A stretch of 64,000 nucleotides of DNA from Streptomyces olindensis (GCA_000696115.1 JJOH01000109.1:17715-81714), one strand, 5' to 3'; shown: positions 1-9,521, counted from the first letter of the stretch. Notes: generated by a model not told the origin, from the letters alone. Translations and numbers: made by a program.

Positions 1-1
1 A

Positions 2-841
2 CTCGGGCGTCCGGTCACCGTCGACGGGAACGCCCTCGTCGTCGACGGCCGCCGGATCACGGTGCTGGCCGAGCGCGAACCGGCGCAGCTGCCCTGGGCC
101 GAACTCGGCGTCGACATCGTCGTGGAAGCCACCGGCCGCTTCACCTCCGCCAAGGCCGCCCGCGCCCACCTCGACGCCGGCGCCCGCAAGGTCCTCGTCA
201 GCGCACCGTCCGACGGCGCCGACGTCACCCTCGCCTTCGGCGTCAACACCGACGCCTACGACCCCGACCTGCACACGATCGTCTCCAACGCCTCGTGCAC
301 CACCAACGCACTCGCCCCGCTCGCCAAGGTGCTCGACGACCTCGCCGGTATCGAGCACGGGTTCATGACGACGGTGCACGCCTACACCCAGGAGCAGAAC
401 CTGCAGGACGGCCCGCACCGCGACGCCCGCCGCGCCCGGGCCGCCGGAGTCAACATCGTGCCGACCACGACCGGCGCCGCGAAGGCGATCGGCCTGGTGC
501 TGCCGGGCCTGGACGGCAAGCTGTCGGGCGACTCGATCCGCGTACCGGTGCCGGTGGGCTCGATCGTCGAACTCAACACGACCGTCGCCCGCGACGTGAC
601 CCGCGACGACGTGCTCGCCGCGTACCAGGCCGCGGCCACGGGGCGGCTCGCCGGCATCCTGGAGTACTCCGACGACCCGCTCGTCTCCTCCGACATCGTC
701 GGCAACCCCGCCTCGTCCATCTTCGACTCGGCCCTCACCCGGGTCGACGGCCGTCACGTCAAGGTCGTCGCCTGGTACGACAACGAGTGGGGCTTCTCCC
801 ACCGCGTGATCGACACCCTGCAGCTCCTCGCCACCGGCTGA
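2..841 (+). CDS. gap: Glyceraldehyde-3-phosphate dehydrogenase, 5'-truncated by the window
   Basis: Converts glyceraldehyde-3-phosphate, NAD(P)+ and phosphate to 1,3-bisphosphoglycerate in cytoplasmic glycolysis. The reading frame is open from base 2, so the start and first part of the Rossmann domain lie outside the window. The catalytic-cysteine motif SNASCTTN is visible (Cys codon at 296), followed by TTVHAYTQ, the phosphate-site stretch IVPTTTGAAKAIG, and the C-terminal WYDNEWGFSHRVID. About 280 residues are present of the usual 330-335. The family is certain. Whether this is the main glycolytic copy or an accessory one cannot be judged from the fragment. Confidence 0.95.
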   Translation, partial: LGRPVTVDGNALVVDGRRITVLAEREPAQLPWAELGVDIVVEATGRFTSAKAARAHLDAGARKVLVSAPSDGADVTLAFGVNTDAYDPDLHTIVSNASCTTNALAPLAKVLDDLAGIEHGFMTTVHAYTQEQNLQDGPHRDARRARAAGVNIVPTTTGAAKAIGLVLPGLDGKLSGDSIRVPVPVGSIVELNTTVARDVTRDDVLAAYQAAATGRLAGILEYSDDPLVSSDIVGNPASSIFDSALTRVDGRHVKVVAWYDNEWGFSHRVIDTLQLLATG

Positions 842-857
842 CCGGACGCCGGGAACA

Positions 858-897
858 CGGCCAGGCACGCGCTCGCAGCGACTCCGCGGCCTGGCCG
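858..897 (+). terminator. Possible terminator hairpin after gap
   Basis: Perfect 9-bp inverted repeat CGGCCAGGC / GCCTGGCCG with a 22-nt loop, 17 bp after the gap stop. There is no T-tract, which is common in high-GC actinomycetes. The long loop makes the call uncertain. Confidence 0.35.
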
Positions 898-977
898 GCC
901 CTGCCGCTTCGGACACCAGCGTCAGGGGCGCGGATCCAGGGGCGTAGCGTCTCGACCGTCGGTTTGTTGTCGCGCAC

Positions 978-1953
978 GTGGTTGTCCCAGGGAGGGGACG
1001 AGTAGCGCAGACGGCGTTTGACGAGTCCGAGCGGCGGGCGTGGGCGGGGCAGGCCGATGCCTATGCCGCCGGTTTCGCCGAACTCTGCGCGCATCCGGTG
1101 CCTGTGCTCCTCGACGCCGCCGGGGTCAGGGAGGGTGTACGGGTCCTCGATGTCGGGACGGGCACGGGCAGCGCCGCCGCGCGCGTGTGAGCGGGGAGCG
1201 CAGGTGACGGCTGTGGATGCCGAACCCGGCATGGTCGCCCGGGCCGCGCCGGCGGCTCCGGAGGCCGACGTGCGGCTGGCCGCTCTGCCTCACCTGCCGT
1301 TCGCCGCCGACGAGTTCGATGCCGTGGTCGGCAACTTCGTCCTCAACCATGTCGGACGGCCTCGGGAAGCCCTGGCGGAGCTGCGTCGGGTGACGCGGCC
1401 GGGCGGGCGGATGGCCGTCACCATCTGGGCGGTCCCCGCGGCCGCCGGGCAGGCCCTGCTGGGCAGGGCGGTCCAGGCGGCAGGTGTCGTGCGTCCGGCT
1501 CACCTGCCGACCCTCGCTCCCGAAGACGACTTCCTCCGTACGGAACAGGGCTTCGCCGCGTTGCTCGGTGAGGCGGGGCTGACGGACGTCGTCTGCGATT
1601 CCATGACCTGGGACCACCGGACGACGCCTGAGGAGTGGTGGAGCGGACCGGCCGCCGGAGTGGCCACGATCGGCCAGGTCGTGACGAGTCAGACCCCGGT
1701 GGTCATCGCCGAGATCAAAAGCCACTACGAGTCGCTGTGCGCGGAGTTCGCCGGTCCGGACGGCGAACTGATCCTGCCTCACGCGGCTCTGATGGCATGG
1801 GCCGGGCGTGACTGTGCACCCAGCACGCGGAGAAGGCTGATGTGGAGGGCGTCCCGTGCAGGGAGGTACACGAAGCCCGTCGCCGACGGAGACCGGCTCG
1901 CCGCGCGCTACGGCTCCGCCCGGTGCTACACGTCGGCGACGAGAAGCCGGTAG
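978..1953 (+). pseudogene. Class I SAM-dependent methyltransferase, frameshifted
   Basis: The first part, from a GTG at 978, holds a linker plus motif I (VRVLDVGTGTGSAAARV) and hits TGA at 1188. The rest continues in the next frame with the acidic SAM-ribose strand TAVDAEPGMVARA, the DAVVGNFVLNHV motif-II region and RVTRPGGRMAVTIWA. Joined, the two parts make one UbiE/Methyltransf_11-type enzyme of about 280 residues. The shift lies at about 1180-1200, in a GC-repeat prone to slippage or sequencing error. The final 40 residues or so (rich in Arg and Ser) look out of frame, so a second lesion near the 3' end is likely. The substrate cannot be predicted. Confidence 0.75.
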
Positions 1954-2500
1954 CCGACATCGAGTGTGTCGCGGTCGAGCAGGTCGGCGTGGCGGCGGTG
2001 CCACCGGCCGGAGGACAGGTCGTCAGCCAGCCGGGTCAAGCCGGGCTGGATGACGTCGTCGCTGGTCTGGGCGAACAACGAGATACCGGCCCGGACCCGC
2101 GGATCGAGGTATGCCTCGGGTCGGCGCCAGAAGGCGGCGAGGAATCCGTCGGTGCAGTCGTGCGGGACGGGGACCGTCTCGATGCGGGCACCTCCCAACA
2201 GCGTGACCAGCCGGTCGACCGCGACCGCTCGTGTGTCGTCGAACGCGGCTGCCTCCGGCAGGTACTCGTCCAGCAGCCAGAACCTGTGGTTGATGTCCGG
2301 GTCGATGCGGCGGAGTTCGCCCATGCCGGCTTCCAGGTCGCTCCAGTGGTGCACGGTCAGGAGGGCCATCACCGCATCGGCCGCCCCACGTTGATCACGG
2401 TGGTGGCACCACCGAGGGCTTGATGGATCCTGGCGGCGATTCGGGGGTCCGGGCGCCGGGTGTCGGCGTAGGTCGCCCCGATGCTGTCATAGGTCGCCAC
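1926..2500 (-). pseudogene. Second SAM methyltransferase, internally deleted
   Basis: On the minus strand the N-terminus from GTG 2500 reads VATYDSIGATYADTRRPDPRIA and runs to the motif-I strand TTVINVG. The frame is then lost. The C-terminal half resumes in another frame at MALLTVHHWSD and continues to LLVADV. Motif I glycines through motif II (roughly 35-45 codons) are missing, so the SAM pocket is gone. It converges on the preceding broken methyltransferase and overlaps its apparent 3' end by 28 bp. The two are from different subfamilies, so this is not a simple duplication. It is almost certainly non-functional. Confidence 0.7.
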
Positions 2501-2795
2501 ACCCCGCAGTATGCCCTTCCCGCGACCCCGGAAAGAGCCCGCAGTGTCGCCACATGGTCGGCGCCAAGGCCGGTCGCGGGCTTCACACAACATCCCCCGC
2601 GCAGCCAGTCGTGGTCGCCGGCGCATCTGTGTCACGGTGGGAAGACAAGGGGACCGGCCGGCACCCCGATGCCGGCCGGTTCGGGGGGTTCGGGCGTTGC
2701 CCCGTCCCGGGCACCCGACCTCCGCCATCGTCGTGCACCCCCTGGGGTGTCGCGTCTTTGGGCTCACCAACCCTCGGAAAGGGGGGCGCGCCCGC

Positions 2796-3143
2796 ATGAA
2801 CATCACCACCACCATCGACGGCACCTCCGCATGCATCTCCCCGTGCGGTGAAATCGACTTCGACACCCTGCCCCCGCTGCGCGCCGCCGCCGACGCACTG
2901 CCGCCGCAGGTGACCGACGTGCAGTGGGACCTGACCCGCACGCCCTTCATGGACGTAGCCGGCCTCCACCTTCTCTTCGCCCCCCACGGCAGCGGCCCGG
3001 AGCGCCGGACGACCGTGGCGGGACTGCGCGCCCAGCCGCTGTGGCTGCTGCTCACGGCGGCCGACGCGGATCCCGCCGTCTTCGACCTCTCCCGCCTGCT
3101 CCCCGACATAGCCCCGCCCGGCTTCCGGCCCGCGGCCCCGTGA
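2796..3143 (+). CDS. STAS-domain protein (anti-sigma factor antagonist-like) lacking the phospho-serine
   Basis: A 115-residue single STAS domain, like SpoIIAA/RsbV antagonists that bind and neutralise anti-sigma kinases. The ATG at 2796 follows a GGAAAGGGGGG ribosome-binding site. The fold is visible as GEIDFDTLPPLRAAADAL, then VQWDLTRTPFMDVAGLHLLF. In classical antagonists the loop reads MDSSGL and a serine is phosphorylated. Here it reads MDVAGL, so both serines are absent. It could be a constitutively active antagonist or a divergent STAS protein with another partner. No anti-sigma kinase or sigma factor lies beside it. Confidence 0.75.
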   Translation: MNITTTIDGTSACISPCGEIDFDTLPPLRAAADALPPQVTDVQWDLTRTPFMDVAGLHLLFAPHGSGPERRTTVAGLRAQPLWLLLTAADADPAVFDLSRLLPDIAPPGFRPAAP

Positions 3144-3263
3144 GAGGCGCGGCACGGCTCTCCCCGAAACGGCTCCCCGGGCCGGTTCCCACCCGCAACC
3201 AAGGTGCGACCGGGCCTCTGCTCAGCCCTGGCCTCATCCCTGATCGCCTGCCTCACCACCTGC

Positions 3264-3323
3264 CTACTCGATGAAGTTCTTGAACTCGTAGTACGCGGCG
3301 GCGAAGGGCAGGATGCGGTCCAT
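3264..3323 (-). pseudogene. C-terminal remnant of an FAD amine oxidoreductase
   Basis: Nineteen codons and a stop on the minus strand read MDRILPFAAAYYEFKNFIE. This resembles the C-terminus of the PuuB-like oxidase at 25105-26388, which ends FLPFGGAYYKAKDRLL. The rest of the gene is missing and is replaced by the SDR remnant. Short, so the match is suggestive only. Confidence 0.4.
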
Positions 3324-3336
3324 GCTCAGGCCGACA

Positions 3337-3677
3337 GGCCGCCCCGGCGACCTGTACGTCGCCGGAGACCTCAACGACGAGGCATTCGTCGAGCCCCAGA
3401 AGGTGCTCGACAGCAACCTGCTCGGCGCGTTCCTGGTGATGAAACACTTCGCGCCGTGGTCGCCCCGGGGCTGACCGCCCTCCCGACCGTCGAGGCGGTG
3501 ATCCGGCGCAGCGCCGACCCCGAGGCCTACCGCCGCGAACGCGAGACCCAGATCCCGCTCCAACGCCTCGCCACCCCCGAGGAGATCGCCGACGCCGTCC
3601 TCTTCCTCGCGTCGTCGGAGTCGTTGTACATCACCGGAGCGGTCCTCCCCGTGGACGGCGGATACACCGCCTTCTGA
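3337..3677 (+). pseudogene. SDR oxidoreductase remnant, internally deleted and frameshifted
   Basis: One frame carries AFVEPQKVLDSNLLGAFLVMKH, the helix before the SDR catalytic serine strand. A second frame carries VVAPGLTALPTVEAV and LQRLATPEEIADAVLFLAS through the C-terminal GAVLPVDGGYTAF. The N-terminal Rossmann GxxxGxG region and the Ser/Tyr-x3-Lys active site are both deleted. It closely resembles the damaged SDR at 28021-28548, which shares the DSNLL.AFLVMKH and GAVLPVDGGYTA blocks. The two remnants lie on either side of the catabolic region. Confidence 0.75.
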
Positions 3678-3741
3678 ACGCCGCGCCGAGGCAGGGGCGC
3701 TGCCCCGGCGCGACCCGCACGACCCCCCGAGGCTGACACAT

Positions 3742-3767
3742 CGTCCGGATGTCGCGTCCCGTCCGGA
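3742..3767 (+). promoter_or_regulatory. Direct repeat CGTCCGGA x2 upstream of the aminotransferase
   Basis: CGTCCGGA occurs at 3742-3749 and 3760-3767, 18 bp apart, about 85 bp before the start at 3851. Each contains the palindrome TCCGGA. The spacing places both on nearly the same DNA face, so a regulator site is possible but unproven. Confidence 0.25.
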
Positions 3768-3850
3768 CAGATCGCGCGTTGGCGCACCCCCGGGCCGTGG
3801 ACATGCTCGGGATACCGCAGGAGACCGAGCACCGAGGCCGGGAGACGAAC

Positions 3851-5119
3851 ATGACCGCACTGTCGCCGCACCTTCGCCAGGCCACGCCCGTGGTGGCGGC
3901 CCGGGGCGAGGGCGTCCACCTCTTCGACCAGGACGGCCGCCGCTACCTCGACTTCACCGCCGGCATCGGCGTCACCAGCACCGGCCACTGCCACCCCAAG
4001 GTCGTGGCCGCGGCACAGGAGCAGGTGGGCACGCTGATCCACGGCCAGTACACGACCGTCATGCACCAGCCGCTGCGCCGGCTCGTCGACAAGCTCGGCG
4101 AGGTGCTTCCGCCCGGCCTGGACAGCCTGTTCTTCACCAACTCCGGCAGCGAGGCCGTCGAGGCGGCGCTGCGGCTGGCCCGCCAGGCCACCGGCCGGCC
4201 CAACGTCATCGTCTGCCACGGCGGCTTCCACGGCCGTACCGTCGCTGCCGCCTCCATGACGACCTCCGGCACCCGCTTCCGCTCCGGCTTCTCGCCGCTG
4301 ATGAGCGGTGTCGTCGTCACCCCCTTCCCGTCGGCCTACCGCTACGGCTGGGACGAGGAGACCGCGACCCGCTTCGCCCTGAGGGAACTCGACTACACCC
4401 TCCAGACGATCTCCTCGCCCGCCGACACGGCCGCGATCATCGTCGAGCCGGTGCTCGGCGAAGGCGGGTACGTGCCGGCGAACCGGGCCTTCATGGAAGG
4501 GCTGCGGGAGCGGGCGGACCGGCACGGCTTCCTGTTGATCCTCGACGAGGTGCAGACCGGCGTCGGCCGCACGGGCCGCTTCTGGGGCCACGACCACTTT
4601 GGTGTCACCCCCGACATCCTCGTCACCGCCAAGGGCCTGGCCAGCGGCTTCCCGCTGTCCGGCATCGCCGCCTCCGAGGAGCTGATGACCAAGGCCTGGC
4701 CCGGCTCGCAGGGCGGGACGTACGGTGCCAACGCCGTCGCCTGTGCCGCGGCCTGCGCCACCCTCGACGTCGTACGCGACGAGAAGCTCGTCGAGAACGC
4801 CGAGGCGATGGGCAAGCGGCTGCGCCAGGGCCTGGAGGCGGTGGCCGACCGGACGCCGGGCATCGGCGACGTGCGCGGCCTCGGCCTCATGCTGGCCACC
4901 GAGTTCGTCACCGAGGACGGCAGCCCCGACCCCGAGACCGCCGCCCGCGTGCAGCGCGCCGCCGTCGAGGAGGGCCTGCTCCTGCTGCTGTGCGGCGCCT
5001 GGAACCAGGTCGTCCGCATGATCCCCGCGCTCGTCATCGACGAGACGGCGGTGGACGAGGGCCTCCAGGCATGGGCGACCGCGGTCGAGGTCGGCACATC
5101 GGGAGCGGCGGGACGATGA
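3851..5119 (+). CDS. Class III PLP aminotransferase (GABA/omega-amino acid type)
   Basis: Moves the omega-amino group of GABA, a diamine or a related amino acid to a keto acid, giving a semialdehyde. It has 422 residues, the normal GabT/ArgD length. Visible are the N-terminal YLDFTAGIGVTSTGHCHPKV, the PLP-phosphate motif FTNSGSEAVEAALRLAR, the FHGRT motif, LILDEVQTGVGRTG, and the Schiff-base lysine at about K261 in VTAKGLASGFPLSG. The ATG at 3851 follows GGGAGACG. Its stop overlaps the next gene's start (ATGA), so it is translationally coupled to the hydroxyacid dehydrogenase and then to a GabD-like enzyme. That order suggests it feeds a semialdehyde to the latter. The substrate is inferred from context. 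Confidence 0.9.
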   Translation: MTALSPHLRQATPVVAARGEGVHLFDQDGRRYLDFTAGIGVTSTGHCHPKVVAAAQEQVGTLIHGQYTTVMHQPLRRLVDKLGEVLPPGLDSLFFTNSGSEAVEAALRLARQATGRPNVIVCHGGFHGRTVAAASMTTSGTRFRSGFSPLMSGVVVTPFPSAYRYGWDEETATRFALRELDYTLQTISSPADTAAIIVEPVLGEGGYVPANRAFMEGLRERADRHGFLLILDEVQTGVGRTGRFWGHDHFGVTPDILVTAKGLASGFPLSGIAASEELMTKAWPGSQGGTYGANAVACAAACATLDVVRDEKLVENAEAMGKRLRQGLEAVADRTPGIGDVRGLGLMLATEFVTEDGSPDPETAARVQRAAVEEGLLLLLCGAWNQVVRMIPALVIDETAVDEGLQAWATAVEVGTSGAAGR

Positions 5120-8001
5120 CGGACACCACCACGGCCCTGGAGCCGCTGGTCGCGCGGCTCGCCGAGACCGCTCCCGGCCTGCGGGTGGAGACCGGCCCCC
5201 GCTCCACCGGCCTCTACGCCTACGACGCCTCCAACTACCGGGTCCCGCCGAGGGCCGTGGTCTTTCCCCGCAGCGCCGACGACGTCGTCGCGGTGCTGCG
5301 GGCCTGTCGCGAGGCGCACGTTCCCGTCACCGCGCGCGGCGGCGGCACCAGCATGGCGGGCAACGCGGTCGGGCCGGGCGTCGTCCTGGACTTCTCCCGG
5401 TACATGGACCGGATCCTGGACATCGACCCGGAAGCGCGCACCGCGCGCGTCGAGGCCGGCGTCGTCCTCGACGCGCTCCGGTCCGCGACCGCCCTGCACG
5501 GGCTCACCTTCGGCCCCGACCCGTCCTCGCACAGCCGGTGCACCCTCGGCGGCATGATCGGCAACGACGCCTGCGGCAACCGGTCGGTGCGGCACGGGCG
5601 CACCAGCAGTCATATCGAGGCGCTGGAGATCGTGACGGCCGACGGGGTGCGGGCCGTCGCAGACCGCTCCGGACTGCACCCGGTCGACCCCGGGGACGCC
5701 GACCACATCGCCCGCCTGGAAGCGGACGTACGGCGCCTGATCGAGGACAACCTGGCCCCGGTCCGTACCGAGCTGGGCCGGATCCCGCGCCAGGTCTCCG
5801 GCTACCAGCTGCACCACCTGCTGCCGGAGAACGGGTTCGACATGGCCCGCGCCCTGGTCGGCACCGAGGGCACCTGTGCGGTCGTCACCGCAGCGACGGT
5901 CCGCCTGGTGGCGACCGCACAGGCTTCCACGCTCCTCACCCTCGGCTACGACGACGTCGTCGACGCGGCCGAGGACGTCCCCGAGATCCTGCGCTGGAAC
6001 CCCACCGCCGTGGAAGGCATGGACGAGGCGATCGTCGCCACCATGCGCGCCCGCCGCGGCCCCGACTCCGTCACCGGACTGCCCGACGGGCGGGCCTGGC
6101 TCTACGTGGAACTAGACGGCGACGACCAGGCCACGGTGGACGCGCGCGCCACCGAACTGCTCGACGTGCTCAAGGCACAGGGCCGGATGACCGGCGGGCG
6201 GGTCGTGGCGAGCCCGGCCGAGCGACGCTCCCTGTGGCGGGTCCGCGAAGACGGGGCCGGGCTCGCCGCCCGCCTGGTGGACGGCGGGGAGTCCTGGCCG
6301 GGCTGGGAGGACGCGGCGGTCGCGCCCGAGAACCTGTCCGCCTACCTGCGCGACTTCCGCAAGCTGCTGGCCTCCCACGGGCTGACCGGCGTGCTGTACG
6401 GGCACTTCGGCGCGGGCTGTGTGCACGTGCGCATCGACTTCGACCTGACCACGAACGACGGCCGGACCGCCACCCGCCGCTTCCTCACCGAGGCGGCCGC
6501 ACTCGTCGTCGCGCACGGCGGCACCCTGTCCGGCGAGCACGGCGACGGGCGAGCCCGCGGCGAACTGCTGGAGGTCATGTACAGCCACCGGCTGATCAGG
6601 GCGTTCGCCGCCTTCAAGGAGGTCTTCGACCCCGAGGGGCTGCTGAACCCCGGCGTCATCGTGGCCCCGGCCCGCCTCGACGCCGACCTCGCGCTGCACA
6701 CGCCCGCCGACGTGCTGCCCGTCAAGACCCTCTTCACCTTCCCGCACGACGAGGACGGCTTCGCGGGCGCGGTACGCCGCTGCGTCGGCGTCGGCCGCTG
6801 CCGCAGCGACGCGGGCGGCGTGATGTGCCCGAGCTACCGGGCCACGGGGGAGGAGAACGACTCCACGCGGGGCCGGGCCCGTCTCCTCCAGGAGATGGTG
6901 CGGGGCGGAACCGTCCAGGACGGCTGGCGCTCGACCGAGGTCAAGGACGCCCTCGATCTGTGCCTGTCCTGCAAGGCGTGCTCCAGCGACTGCCCGGTCG
7001 GCGTCGACATGGCCACGTACAAGGCGGAGTTCCTGCACCAGCACTACAAGGGCAGGTTCCGGCCCCGCTCCCACTACTCGCTGGGCTGGCTGCCCCTGAC
7101 CTCCGCGCTCGCCGGATATGCCGCCCGCGCGGTGAACGCGCTGCTGCGCGGACCCGTCGGCAAGCTGCTCGCCCGCCTCGGCGGCGTGACCACCGAGCGC
7201 AGGATCCCGGCCTTCGCCTCCCGGCGCGCGCTACGCCGGGCCCTGCGCACGGCGAGGGCCGGTGAACCGGCGAAGACCCTTCTCTTCGTCGACAGCTTCA
7301 CCCGCGCCTTCCGCCCCGAGGTGGCCGGAGCGACGAGCCGGGTACTGGCCGACGCGGGCATCCCCTGCACGGTGGAGGAAGGGCTGTGCTGCGGCCTGAC
7401 CTGGGTCAGCACCGGCCAGCTGTCCGTCGCGCGCCGCATCATGGCCCGTACGGTCGCCCGGCTGGACAACGGCGACGACCGGCCCATCGTCGTGGCCGAG
7501 CCCAGCTGTGCCGCAGCGCTCAAGCGTGACGTGCCCGAACTCCTGGGCACCGGCGCCGCTCGTCGCGTCGCGGCCCGTGTCCACACCCTCACCGGGGCCC
7601 TGAACGATCTCGCCGCCCCCGGCTGGACGCCACCCGAGCTGCCGGACGACGTCGTCCTGCAGACCCACTGCCACGAGTACGCCACCTTCAAGGGCAGCCA
7701 CCCCCGCGACCTGCTCAGCCGTCTCGGCGTACGCAAGGTCGACGAGGCCGAGGGCTGCTGCGGACTCGCCGGGAACTTCGGCTTCGAGGCGCAGCACTAC
7801 GACACCTCGATGGCCGTCGCGGACCTGGCCCTGAAGCCGCGCCTCGACGGCATCGACCGGGACTCGCCGACGGTCGTCGTGGCCGACGGCTTCAGCTGCG
7901 CCACCCAGATCGACCACCTCGCCGGTGACCGAGGCATCCGCGCCCTGCACCTCGCGGAACTGCTCGACCCCGCCGCCGATCAACCAGGAGGAACCTCATG
8001 A
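5116..8001 (+). CDS. Fused FAD-binding and Fe-S D-2-hydroxyacid dehydrogenase (GlcD-GlcF/YdiJ type)
   Basis: A 961-residue fusion of a VAO/PCMH flavoprotein and a CCG-type iron-sulfur protein. Such enzymes oxidise D-lactate, glycolate or D-2-hydroxyglutarate and pass electrons to quinone or an electron carrier. The FAD domain shows VVFPRSADDVVAVLRACRE and TARGGGTSMAGNAVG, and the flavin-cap domain ends at SGEHGDGRARGELL. The ferredoxin part has CVGVGRCRSDAGGVMCPSYR and CLSCKACSSDCPVG. Two CCG motifs follow (EEGLCCGLTW and EAEGCCGLAGNFG). It overlaps both neighbours by 4 bp (ATGA), so it is a fixed part of this operon. Its hydroxyacid is unknown. Confidence 0.9.
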   Translation: MTDTTTALEPLVARLAETAPGLRVETGPRSTGLYAYDASNYRVPPRAVVFPRSADDVVAVLRACREAHVPVTARGGGTSMAGNAVGPGVVLDFSRYMDRILDIDPEARTARVEAGVVLDALRSATALHGLTFGPDPSSHSRCTLGGMIGNDACGNRSVRHGRTSSHIEALEIVTADGVRAVADRSGLHPVDPGDADHIARLEADVRRLIEDNLAPVRTELGRIPRQVSGYQLHHLLPENGFDMARALVGTEGTCAVVTAATVRLVATAQASTLLTLGYDDVVDAAEDVPEILRWNPTAVEGMDEAIVATMRARRGPDSVTGLPDGRAWLYVELDGDDQATVDARATELLDVLKAQGRMTGGRVVASPAERRSLWRVREDGAGLAARLVDGGESWPGWEDAAVAPENLSAYLRDFRKLLASHGLTGVLYGHFGAGCVHVRIDFDLTTNDGRTATRRFLTEAAALVVAHGGTLSGEHGDGRARGELLEVMYSHRLIRAFAAFKEVFDPEGLLNPGVIVAPARLDADLALHTPADVLPVKTLFTFPHDEDGFAGAVRRCVGVGRCRSDAGGVMCPSYRATGEENDSTRGRARLLQEMVRGGTVQDGWRSTEVKDALDLCLSCKACSSDCPVGVDMATYKAEFLHQHYKGRFRPRSHYSLGWLPLTSALAGYAARAVNALLRGPVGKLLARLGGVTTERRIPAFASRRALRRALRTARAGEPAKTLLFVDSFTRAFRPEVAGATSRVLADAGIPCTVEEGLCCGLTWVSTGQLSVARRIMARTVARLDNGDDRPIVVAEPSCAAALKRDVPELLGTGAARRVAARVHTLTGALNDLAAPGWTPPELPDDVVLQTHCHEYATFKGSHPRDLLSRLGVRKVDEAEGCCGLAGNFGFEAQHYDTSMAVADLALKPRLDGIDRDSPTVVVADGFSCATQIDHLAGDRGIRALHLAELLDPAADQPGGTS

Positions 8002-9437
8002 CCGACACACCCACGCAGTTGTTCATCGGCGGTGCCTGGGTGGACGCCGCGGACGGCGCCACCATGCCGGTCGACGACCCCGCGACCGGCGAGGTCCTCT
8101 GCCATGTCGCCGACGCCGGCCCCAAGGACGCCAGGCTCGCCGAGGACGCGGCCGTCCAGGCACAGGAGGAGTGGGCCCGTACGGCACCCCGGGTGCGCAG
8201 CGAGATCCTGCGCCGCGCGTACGAGATCATCATCGAGCGCACCGACGAGCTCGCCCACCTGATGACGGCCGAGATGGGCAAGCCGCTGGCCGAGGCCAGG
8301 GGAGAGGTCGCGTACGCGGCGGAGTTCTTCCGGTGGTTCTCCGAGGAGGCCGTCCGTATCGACGGTGGCCTCGCCACCCTGCCGGACGGCCGCAACCGCA
8401 TGCTGCTCTCCCGCCGCCCGGTCGGCCCCTGCCTGCTGATCACCCCGTGGAACTTCCCGCTGGCCATGGGCACCCGCAAAATCGGCCCGGCCGTCGCGGC
8501 CGGCTGCACGATGGTGCTCAAGCCGGCCCCGCAGACCCCTCTGTCCAGCCTGGCTCTCGCCGCGATCCTCAAGGAGGCCGGGCTGCCGGACGGCGTGCTG
8601 AACGTCGTCACCACCTCCCGTGCGGGGGAGGTGTGCGAACCGCTCCTGCGCGGCGGGCGGATTCGCAAGCTTTCCTTCACCGGCTCCACGGCCGTGGGGC
8701 AGCTGCTCCTGGCCCAGAGCGCGGAGGCGGTCGTGCGGACGTCGATGGAGCTCGGCGGGAACGCGCCGTTCATCGTCTTCGAGGACGCCGACCTGGACAA
8801 GGCCGTGGACGGCGCGATGGTCGCCAAGATGCGCAACATGGGCGAGGCCTGCACGGCCGCCAACCGCTTCTTCGTGCACCGGTCGGTGGCTCAGGAGTTC
8901 GGGCGGCGGCTGGCCGAGCGGATGGGCGCGCTCGTCGTGGGCCCCGGTACGCGTGACGGTGTCGATGTCGGCCCGCTGATCGACCGGGCCGGACGGGCCA
9001 AGGTCGAGGAGCTGGTCGCCGACGCGGTGGAGCGCGGTGCCCGGGTGCTCGTCGGCGGCCGTACGCCCGAGGGGCCTGGCTGCTTCTACCCGCCGACCGT
9101 GCTCACGGATGTCTCGGCCGAGAGCCGGCTGATGGGCACGGAGATCTTCGGTCCGGTCGCCGCGATTCTCACCTTCGACGACGAGGACGAGGTCGTCCGC
9201 CGCGCCAACGACACGCCCTGGGGACTCGTCGGCTACGTCTTCACCGAGGGCCTGGACCGCGCCCTGCGCGTCAGCGAGCGCCTGGAGGTGGGCATGGTCG
9301 GCCTCAACACGGGCCTCGTGTCCAACCCGGCCGCACCCTTCGGCGGCGTCAAGCAGTCGGGACTCGGCCGCGAGGGCGGCAGGGTCGGAATCGACGAGTT
9401 CCTCGAGTACCAGTACCTGGCGGTGCCTGTGCGATGA
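7998..9437 (+). CDS. NAD(P)-dependent succinate-semialdehyde dehydrogenase-like ALDH
   Basis: A 479-residue aldehyde dehydrogenase of the GabD group. It probably oxidises the semialdehyde made by the class III aminotransferase two genes upstream (for GABA, to succinate). The general-base glutamate is in MELGGNAPFIVF and the nucleophile is about C285 in NMGEACTAANRF. The cofactor motif FTGSTAVGQLL and the C-terminal PFGGVKQSGLGREGG are present. An AGGAGG ribosome-binding site lies 5 bp before the ATG, which overlaps the upstream stop. A strong hairpin 48 bp downstream marks the end of this three-gene operon. Confidence 0.9.
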   Translation: MTDTPTQLFIGGAWVDAADGATMPVDDPATGEVLCHVADAGPKDARLAEDAAVQAQEEWARTAPRVRSEILRRAYEIIIERTDELAHLMTAEMGKPLAEARGEVAYAAEFFRWFSEEAVRIDGGLATLPDGRNRMLLSRRPVGPCLLITPWNFPLAMGTRKIGPAVAAGCTMVLKPAPQTPLSSLALAAILKEAGLPDGVLNVVTTSRAGEVCEPLLRGGRIRKLSFTGSTAVGQLLLAQSAEAVVRTSMELGGNAPFIVFEDADLDKAVDGAMVAKMRNMGEACTAANRFFVHRSVAQEFGRRLAERMGALVVGPGTRDGVDVGPLIDRAGRAKVEELVADAVERGARVLVGGRTPEGPGCFYPPTVLTDVSAESRLMGTEIFGPVAAILTFDDEDEVVRRANDTPWGLVGYVFTEGLDRALRVSERLEVGMVGLNTGLVSNPAAPFGGVKQSGLGREGGRVGIDEFLEYQYLAVPVR

Positions 9438-9484
9438 CGGCGGTCATGCCCTGACTGCGCCGCAGCACGCACCGTGACGAACCT

Positions 9485-9521
9485 CCCCCGTGCCCGGTTT
9501 CCACGCCGCCGGGCACGGGGG
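9485..9521 (+). terminator. Strong hairpin terminator after the ALDH gene
   Basis: Perfect 13-bp inverted repeat CCCCCGTGCCCGG / CCGGGCACGGGGG with an 11-nt loop. It separates the aminotransferase-dehydrogenase-ALDH operon from the cupin gene. Confidence 0.8.

Noticed and set aside
5538..7265. Plus-strand open frame inside the hydroxyacid dehydrogenase gene
   Set aside because: Out-of-frame reading with a Arg/Pro-rich product and no start signal. The dehydrogenase frame has all FAD and Fe-S motifs.
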